From NCBI GenBank assembly GCA_002633005.1, contig NMRA01001319.1:1-27177 (forward strand): 27,177 nucleotides of DNA, in the 5' to 3' direction. A model generated the notes under the pieces. The model was not told the origin of the DNA and ran no database searches. It worked only from the letters and a program-made list of their open reading frames with translations. A program made the position numbers and the translations under genes. Positions 10,360-19,300 of this stretch are shown piece after piece. Within the stretch, counting starts at the first letter, position 1; each line of letters opens with the position of its first letter. The DNA is from Phoronis australis. Taxonomy: Eukaryota; Phoronida; Phoronidae.

Positions 10360-13300
10360 CTACAAATTGAAGGACAGACAGGTAAGGGTAGTCCTAATTA
10401 ACATGTACCTTAGTTAAATAACAATATCATTGTATTAAGGATGAACAGAATGACACATCAAAGACTTGGATTAATTCTTGAATTATGAATTGGTATTCTT
10501 ATAAGTAAAGCTCTGTACACGTTACTAGAAAATTTTCATGATTGTACAAACTGTAAAACAGTACTGTATGCACACAAAACAGGCATAGCTAAATTTAAAA
10601 ATAGATATTATGTAACAATGTATGTCTGAACTTCTAGATGTTTTACCCAATCACCCAAGCAATGATTCCAAATATATTTATAAGTGGTTGTGACACTAAT
10701 GTGCTGCTACCTGGTGGTGTACAGAGGTACTTATATTGTAGTTCTTATAGTGACTCATTCAATTTGCAGATTTAGAAGAATTAACCATGGCAAACATGTT
10801 TACATGAAGGCAATCTTCCTCTCATGTCTCAAATATATACAGTAGGCAGAAAATAACTAGACAATTAAATTTGGTCTTGACAAAAAAGGGGTCGTCATGA
10901 CTCGCCAATTTGTTTACTGCAGCCGCTTGCACAGGATTCATATGATGGGGAATTCCGTCTGTGCTCTACAGCTCACTTTGGTTCTTAATTTTTGGGGCGC
11001 ATAGTACGGGACTAGTTAAACTAGTCCGAGGTGCAGATACAAGAGGTTAAAACCCATGTCCGTCCACTGTCAGGCACCCATCTAGTCATCACCCTGGATC
11101 CCCACCTACATCCATTCCACCCACCTGTCCCTGGGGTTGGGCTTGACCTTACACCTCTCCAGTAAGTAGTGTACAATATCGTAGTGTCCCTCGCTGGCTG
11201 CCACATGAAGCGCTGTCCTCTGGTCATAGTCCACGCAATCCATGTCCATACCTTTCAACATGTACCTGAAGGATAGTTGAAGGGCAGATTTCAAATCTGG
11301 TCAAGAACATTCAATGCCTAAGGAGTTCACAAAACTAACAAAAAGCACGACTAACAATTTCTATGTAATGACAAAGGTATTAACCAGTTTTTGCAATCAT
11401 TGCAAAAAATAGCAGCACTTTCAGAGGATGCAACAATTATGGTTAATTAAACTATGGAAGTAAAAGTGCAAATGACTTTGCAATCGCGGACAGTTTTGGC
11501 AAACAATAAGCAATTTCAAATGACTGCTTCTCTCCTAATCACTGCATGACAACATGAGGAACAAAGATCCTGTAGGGTTATTATGTGATACACAGAAGAG
11601 AACCAGTCAATCACAGTCACTTTATTTTATAAACCAGTCCAACAACATTAAAACCAGATGAAGCAGGAGTTCTTTGTGTTTTTGCTACACTGAACAGTTG
11701 TATGTAATTGTAGGATGTCCACTGTTCCTTATTAGATGATTCTGATGCTACTGTGGTACTGATGTCAGTTATACAATCAAACTGCATTACAACATTTCTG
11801 CCTTGTAAGGTTTGCTTGCTCGAAGTGTTCCAACCCAAATATATAGTTCAGAAGTCGATTTGGTTACAGCTAACTTCAGCTGAACAAAGTGTTTTAGACA
11901 AGTCACAGAGAGTTTGGTGTAACTTGATTTGACTAAGTGTATACATTATCACCTACCGTCATATGGTACTGATATCACCGTAGTAAGATGTTCACTACAT
12001 CACCTACCATTGTATGGTGCTGATATCACCATGGTAAGCATGTCTACTTTATCACCTACCAAGGTGTGTTACTGATAACTCCATGGTGAGGATGTTTGCT
12101 TATATCACCAACCGTCATATGGTACTGATATCACTGTGATATCATCTTCTATATCTGCTACTACCTACCATTGTATGGCACTGACATCACTGTGGTAAGA
12201 TTGCTATATCCCTTATTATCTAGTCATACGGTGCTGACATCACCATAAGGATGTTTGCTTTATCACCTACCGTGGTATAAAACTGATACCATGTAAGGAT
12301 GTTCCCTATATCCAATATCACCTACCTCCGTATGGTACTGATATCACCATGGTAAGCTCCAAACAACAGCTGCACAACATCATAAGCTTGGTCAGTCATG
12401 TCGACATTCCTGGGGTCTTTCTTACGTTCTGTGTTCTTCAGGTTGTCGTAATTATGAAAGTTGAACTTGTTCACCAGCTCCTGGGTCAAACAATGACACA
12501 GTGATCATGGTAGTGTAATGCTAGATCAAGCTAGTGCTTTGCAAGTAAGCTTGCAACTTTATTAGCACACACAAGCAGAATCGCCGCCACTGAAGGAGAT
12601 TGGACACTGCAGCTATGTCAATTAGGAAAAAACGGTATGTTAAGATACTGAATACTTACCATTTCCAGTGTATATACTAAGATTTTTTTCTGCCAGTCTC
12701 CCACATTACTAGCATTTAGTGAACGAGAATCAAAATGTAGATGACCATTTATCCAGGTGAATTAAGTCTTTTTCCACAAAATTTAATAGGTATATTTAAG
12801 GGGCAGTCCCAGGAGATCTGGGTCCCCCTGGTTGAGACATGATTGTGCGGTTTTAGAGGTTAAGTGAACATTTTTGCAGATAAAAAATCGTGGTTGGGCT
12901 CTACACGCGACATCCTAAATCCGCCGATAGATTTATAAATTGTTACATCCAAAATCACATCTTTTGTTAAAAGTACACTGTTTAGTAAATACTCCTTCCC
13001 ACCCTGAATTCTCTTAGAAGCATTCTCAAAGATTAGTGTTTTCTTTAAAGAAAGAAGTAAGATGTCATGATCCATGAAAAATGAGATTCATAAACTTACA
13101 GAACAGGAAACCAATCTGAAGCATACAAGCTCTTGCGCCATAACTGCAGCATTATCAAGCAGTGAAACATCCGATACTGTTTGAAATTATTCCCTGCATT
13201 CGTATTTATCATTTTTGTGGTCCGAAAAGCAAAGCAAAGCTTAATAATTGTGTTATGTTGAATTAGGTGTAAATTAAAATGCCCGCATGACCTACCATAA

Positions 13301-16300
13301 AATATGCATTGAACTTGAAACATTTTAACAAAAGACTATTGTAATTGTTATAAAAGCAATGCGAAATGCACCCACAACTGCATCGCATACAGTGTGCCAC
13401 TTGGAGTGTTTCCAGTATCATAAAAATGGCCAATAGATGGCACAGAATACCTCAAATCCGTCCAAAATTGGAAAGGTGTCATAGTCTCTAACACAAAACT
13501 ATTTCTCAAAAACCACCAGGGAATTCCAAAGATATAGAGCCAAGCATAAAAAATAAAATTGTCACTAGAAGACACCGCAGTAGTTAGAGCCATCTAAAAA
13601 GTCATGGGCAGCCATTGTCACATTTATAGGGAAACACATGCAAAAGTTCATAAGATCCTGTAAGGCGTTTGCAAAATGCAGTACCGGATGCCAGATGCTC
13701 AGACAAAGATGATGGCATTATGCAGCCACATATAAATAAGTGGGCACATAAAAATTGTACTATTCCTGCAAAAATTAGTGCAACAAAGAAAAGAGCAAAG
13801 TAGGTGACTGACTTTGTATTAAGATGTCTATGAACCTATCCATTTCAGAGGAATGAGGATAGGTACGGTGGAAAGGCAATGCTTCAAAACCTTACTTTGA
13901 AGGGCAACACATGTATAATATAGTTCCTACAACACGTTAAAACACCACTCAGACCACAGTGGAGTCACAATTTGACAAAATAAATGTACTTATCGATCAA
14001 GCGTATTACTAGACTTTTACATAGGTCGATGCGAAAATTATTTCAAACAGCTGTGAGCAACATCCGCTTACATCGGTGTTCCATTTAATGTATTCCAGTA
14101 CCCGAGACAGATACGCACTTCTACTGAGGGCACCAGCGAATGTTCAAAACTACTGTGTTCATTGGTCAATCTTTTTTTTGCTCTTTACCATAATAACACA
14201 ATATAGCATGAAAAGGCTACCTCATGTACCAACTGACTTGCCCAAGTGTTTAAATTGTGTTTTGTTGTGCATTGCTAAAGCATTGCTCGGACTATCCGGA
14301 AAGTCAAACACATTTAGAGTAATAACAATCCCTTCGAGATAGGCTTTAAAGACGTCCATGTTAATGTTATGTTAGTATTGTTATTTACATCACAGAACTG
14401 TAGTCCTCGGCATGAGTTACCATAGGTATCAAGAGGTGGCGACCAAAGACAGATGCCCATCACGTTGGGAATCACAACAAGGATAGCACCGGAGACCCCT
14501 GACTTGGAGGGTAGCCCGACCTAGGAATGAAGAGAACACGAGTAACTTATTACAAACCTTAGTTTTCACAAATACTAAGAAATTTAGAGTTAAATTCTTT
14601 GAAATCATTAGTTATGCAGAAAACATGCTAGTTGTTTGGGACATAAATGGCAATTTTGAAATTCTTTAAAACATCCAGTTAAGTTTCTTATATTAAATAC
14701 AGGAACAATTGTCTAGAAGAATAGATTCATTTCCATTCATTGTTACTATGCCTGAAAGAATGAATGTCCGAGCTTTAGTTGTTATCAGTCACAAGTTCTC
14801 TGTGTTGCTACTCACACTAAATGCAAACTGGCCTGAATAGTCGTACATGCCACAGGAGTGCATGAGGGAAAGTGTGTTGCGAACAGATGTGGCACCAAAC
14901 ACTGACTCGTCTGTGATTGGGCAAATTCCACCATTAGCCAAAGTCGACGCCATGACAGCAGCAGATTCGCAAGTGACCTCTATGGAGCACATCTGTAAGT
15001 TCACAAGCAATGGATGAAAAGGAAAGGCAGGATGGATTTTGAAAACTTTTCGATTTTGAAAAAGATATCTAATAGCACGAATGACCAAACAAGATCTATG
15101 TAGCATTTTGTCTGCTAATAGAAATACAATTTTCACAACAGTTGGTACCTGTAAAGTACAATTTTCATCAGTCCTATACAATAAAGTAGACAAATGAGTT
15201 AGGCAAATTCTTAAAACATCTTAAGAACCAAGTGCAGAAACTAAAACAACCATAGCATTGAACTTTATTTAACTTATAAATAAGAAGATCCGATTTAAGG
15301 GTTTTACAGTTAAGACAGCTTTGCCAAACACTGGTCTATGCCTTTACACTTGAGAATTAAAACCAGAATTTTATGTGACTGTTGTCTAGTTTGGGTTAAA
15401 AAATGGAAGGCTCGCAAGCATTGCGAGCAAGCATAATGCTCAGGACTGTGGCAAGATTTACCTGGAAGTAGAAATCTAGCGTCTGTATCAGATCTGTGCC
15501 TGAAGGAAAACACTGTAAATAGAATGATTACATTTTTAATATAGAGGTTGTGTCTTAGTAATTTATTCACAACAATGAAAATTTTGAAAAGAATTACAAA
15601 GCACATTTTTTGTTCTTGTATTGAGAAATATGTAATTCAGTTTCTCTTGAAAATCTAGCTAAATACTGGAAAGCTCAATCGTTTCTAAAATGTAGGTATA
15701 AGCTGACCATTTTACAGAAGTTCATAAAAACTCAATCACAGTCACGTCCTAGCAAATTTAACTGTACCAAGCAGAGTTCAAAAGTCACCAGTGTTGATGG
15801 TTCACAAGTCAGGAGGTTAATCTTTTAAACCAGACATGGAGCAGTTCTTACTGGCAGAATGACAAAACAGTTAGTAAGGCTAAAAATAAATTATCAAATC
15901 CAACACTATTCACTCACATCATTTTCTTTCATATAATAGCCAAGAGCAAAGTTTCTGTCAGCAGTTTCTCTTTCAGATAGAAACCTGAAATTATGGCATT
16001 GTTACAAAATCATATTTCAAAATACTAAAAGTCCATACTAGAATGCGAATACTAAAAGTCTTTATTAATAATTATCCAAACAATAAAAGTCCTTACTAGT
16101 GTACGAATACTACAAGTACTTACTAGTACCAGAATACTAAAAGTCCTTACTAGTGTCCGAATACTAATTCCTTACTAGTATCCAAATACTAAAAGTCCTT
16201 ACTAGTATCAGAATACTAAAAGTCCTTACTAGTATCCAAATACTAATTTCTTACTAGTATCCAAATACTAAAAGTCCTTACTAGTATCTGAATACTAAAA

Positions 16301-19300
16301 GTCCTCACTAATATACATATACCAGAAGAGCTTACTAGTTTGCAAATACTAAAAGTCCTTACTAGTATCCGAATACTAAAAGTCCTTACTAATAGTATTC
16401 AAAAAAGGAGTTTTGAATTTAAAGCGGCGATAAACTTGCCTTCCAACACAAAAATCTAATTTTTGATTTCGACCAGTGATTGCTATGAAATATCTATTCT
16501 CAAATTGTTGAATAGTCAAATTGGAGGAGATTTCAGTTTGTTATTGCTTGAGACCAAGCTCGATGAGCTGGGTTGTCATGATGCACCATGCATGACCTCA
16601 ATGAATAATGGACTGTGCAAGTCCAGAAATCTCATCTCAGGAACAAGTTGAGACCATTTTAGAGTAGTAGGTGGTCAATTTTAAAACAAAGCACGTTTTT
16701 GTCCTTTTTTGAGAACTTCATACATCAGTTACCCGGCTTGAAAAACTTACTAAAATCTGTGAATCTAATTCTTCCTAAAATCTAGGTACATGCTACACAT
16801 TGGCACTTTTTGACCACTTACTGTTACATTGGCCTCTCAAATTATTCCTTAGTAAAACTGGAGGTGATTTCAGGCATTAAGAAATGACACTTCCTTATTG
16901 TTAGAGACTCAGCTTAACAAGTTTGCTAGTCACAGCGTGTCATTTTATGTACTGGCCATAGACTCAAGGAACAACAAACTCTGTTATTTGCAAGCCCTGA
17001 AATCACTTTTCATCTGAGTAAAGAATGGTTACTCCTACCACAACAGTGCGCAAGTCAAGTACTTACGTAGCGTTACTGAAACCGATGAATTCTTTTCCCG
17101 CAGATCTCAGTAACTCATGAGACACCTTTGCATAGAAAAGAAAATGGAAACATAGCTTCAATCTTAGAGATGTATCTAAATTGGACACTTAGGGATCATA
17201 TACAACAAACACATCACAGCACCAGTCATCAGTGCAAAAGACGTCTTCCCACATGACCTAGAGACATTGTTCGCCTTCCAACGCGACAGGATATGAACCC
17301 CTAACAGTCAACCAGCACCTACCACATAGAAACATCTAAATGTCCTAACCCTTCTCTTTCAGACAAAATCCTTTCACTTATTAACCTTAAGTTAGTATTT
17401 CTGTCTGCTCTACCTCACACTAGCAGTTTTGCTAACGACACGTGTACAATACATTACAAAAAGATCAGAAAACATTGTAATAAACATACCCAAGAAAATC
17501 GGTCAGCCAAACTTTCGCCAGACTTCAGAAGTGAACAGAGAAGAACAGCCCCTGCATTCACCATGGGGTTGTGAGGTATTTCTGAAACAGGACAATGCAT
17601 AATGAACAGCAGCAGCAATTACACATTTCATGGTGATTTGTGAAATGGATGAAATAGAAAAGCTGTGGCAAAGGCACAAAGGTAGAGCTAAAGACATCTG
17701 TCTGTGTAAAGCTGGACCTAAATGGGAAATACCATGCATTATTCTAAATAGAAGGGCTAGTTTGTACAGAAATCAAACTTTGCACCTTTGAAAAAGTTTG
17801 CTGACATTACGTGTCATCAGCTCACTTAACAAATACTTAACCAGTTACAGACTGGACAAGAAAAAGAGACCCACTTGTGGGCAGCCAAAGCTTGCACGAC
17901 ATAGTCACCTCTTTAAAAATTTTCAATGCATTTGTAGACTTTGTTTGCTCCCTAATATTTTTTCAAACAATTTTAAATACCTTTAATACGAGCACCTCTT
18001 TTACTTAAAATACACTTGAAAACTGGGCCCTTACTTCAATGAAAATAAGCAATTAGACTAAGTCCTTAAATCAGAGGCGTTGCATGAAAATGTCCCAATC
18101 TATTTTCAACAATTGAAAGAATTCAGCGTAGAGTTTCGTCTTGCTGTGTATCAAAGTTCAAATTTGACATAGCAATGAAGACAACGTACCAGACGAAAGA
18201 ACAATCAGTGTTTGCACGCAGTCCGCAAATTCTCTGAAAACAACATAGTCGAGTCCCCATTGGGACAGTTACATGCAACTGCGCCCTGTTTCCTATACTC
18301 ACGTTGTTTATTTAGGGCTATGGCACTGAATGGTAGACCGCTTGGCTCTTGCCCCACATAGTTGTGGACGACATCCGACCCCAGCTCGTTCAGAGCTAAG
18401 GCGTACATAAACGGCTTACTACATGACTGCAGACAGAAAGGATAGGACGTGTCGCCGATAGAATATCTGAAGTAGATGTATAAAAAATAGCAATCAAATC
18501 AAACGAGTACCATAAATTTGTCCAGACCAACAGCATATGAAACACAAAGGCACTACAAAGCAATGTGCATTCATTTATTTTTTTTCCAAATATTTCTATT
18601 CCACTAAGCAATGCTGGTGAATTTGGCACTATGCTAGGTATCCAAAAATTTGTCGAATGCAATCATCTAGCTACTAAAAAGTAAAAACATAGCTGCTAAA
18701 TTTCACAAACACGAAACTGCCACTAGAGGGCATAGCATTTATCAAAACTATTCAAATATCAATGAAGGCTAGGCTTCCCTCACTAGGCACATAATTACGT
18801 ACTAAACAACTTCTCTGTCTGTTAAGGAAATAAGGAGGAAGACACCTAAAACATAACAAGACTCTAAATCAGGTGCTGCAAATCAGGTGCTGCCTTCTCC
18901 TCCAATGAAAAACATTGAAAGGGATTAGGTAGTTTTTGATGCAGACAAATTTGCTGCAAGACAGAGCAACTGTACATGGTACCGTTAACGCCAACTGTGC
19001 TCTTGTTGACTAAAATACAACCACCAAATTTCAAGACAAGCTTTCACTAAACTTGGCAGGTAGTATGGCAGGCTCTAAAATAAATAAAAGCTGCCACTAA
19101 GGGGTACGGCAGTAGCTGGATTCCTCTGAAAAAAAATCGCAAACCATGTGCTCTCCTCAGTAGGAACACATCAGTCAACTTTCCTGAAAATTCTCAAAAA
19201 ATGCAACTGTTTTGTAGAAAGAACACAGAAATCTTTCAAGGTTTCTTGTACAAATCTTGAACAACAACCAAACCCAAAACAATATTCATTACTATCCACA

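Noticed and set aside
15462-15499. An alternative acceptor, TTCAG before GCACAG, for exon g
   Set aside because: Using the earlier acceptor (exon start 15512) restores the conserved CFPxGTD motif and a phase-0 junction. The inner AG would lose it.
18396-18662. An 88-residue minus-strand open frame overlapping exon c
   Set aside because: It is in another frame over the intron and the start of the glutaminase exon; no family is recognised.
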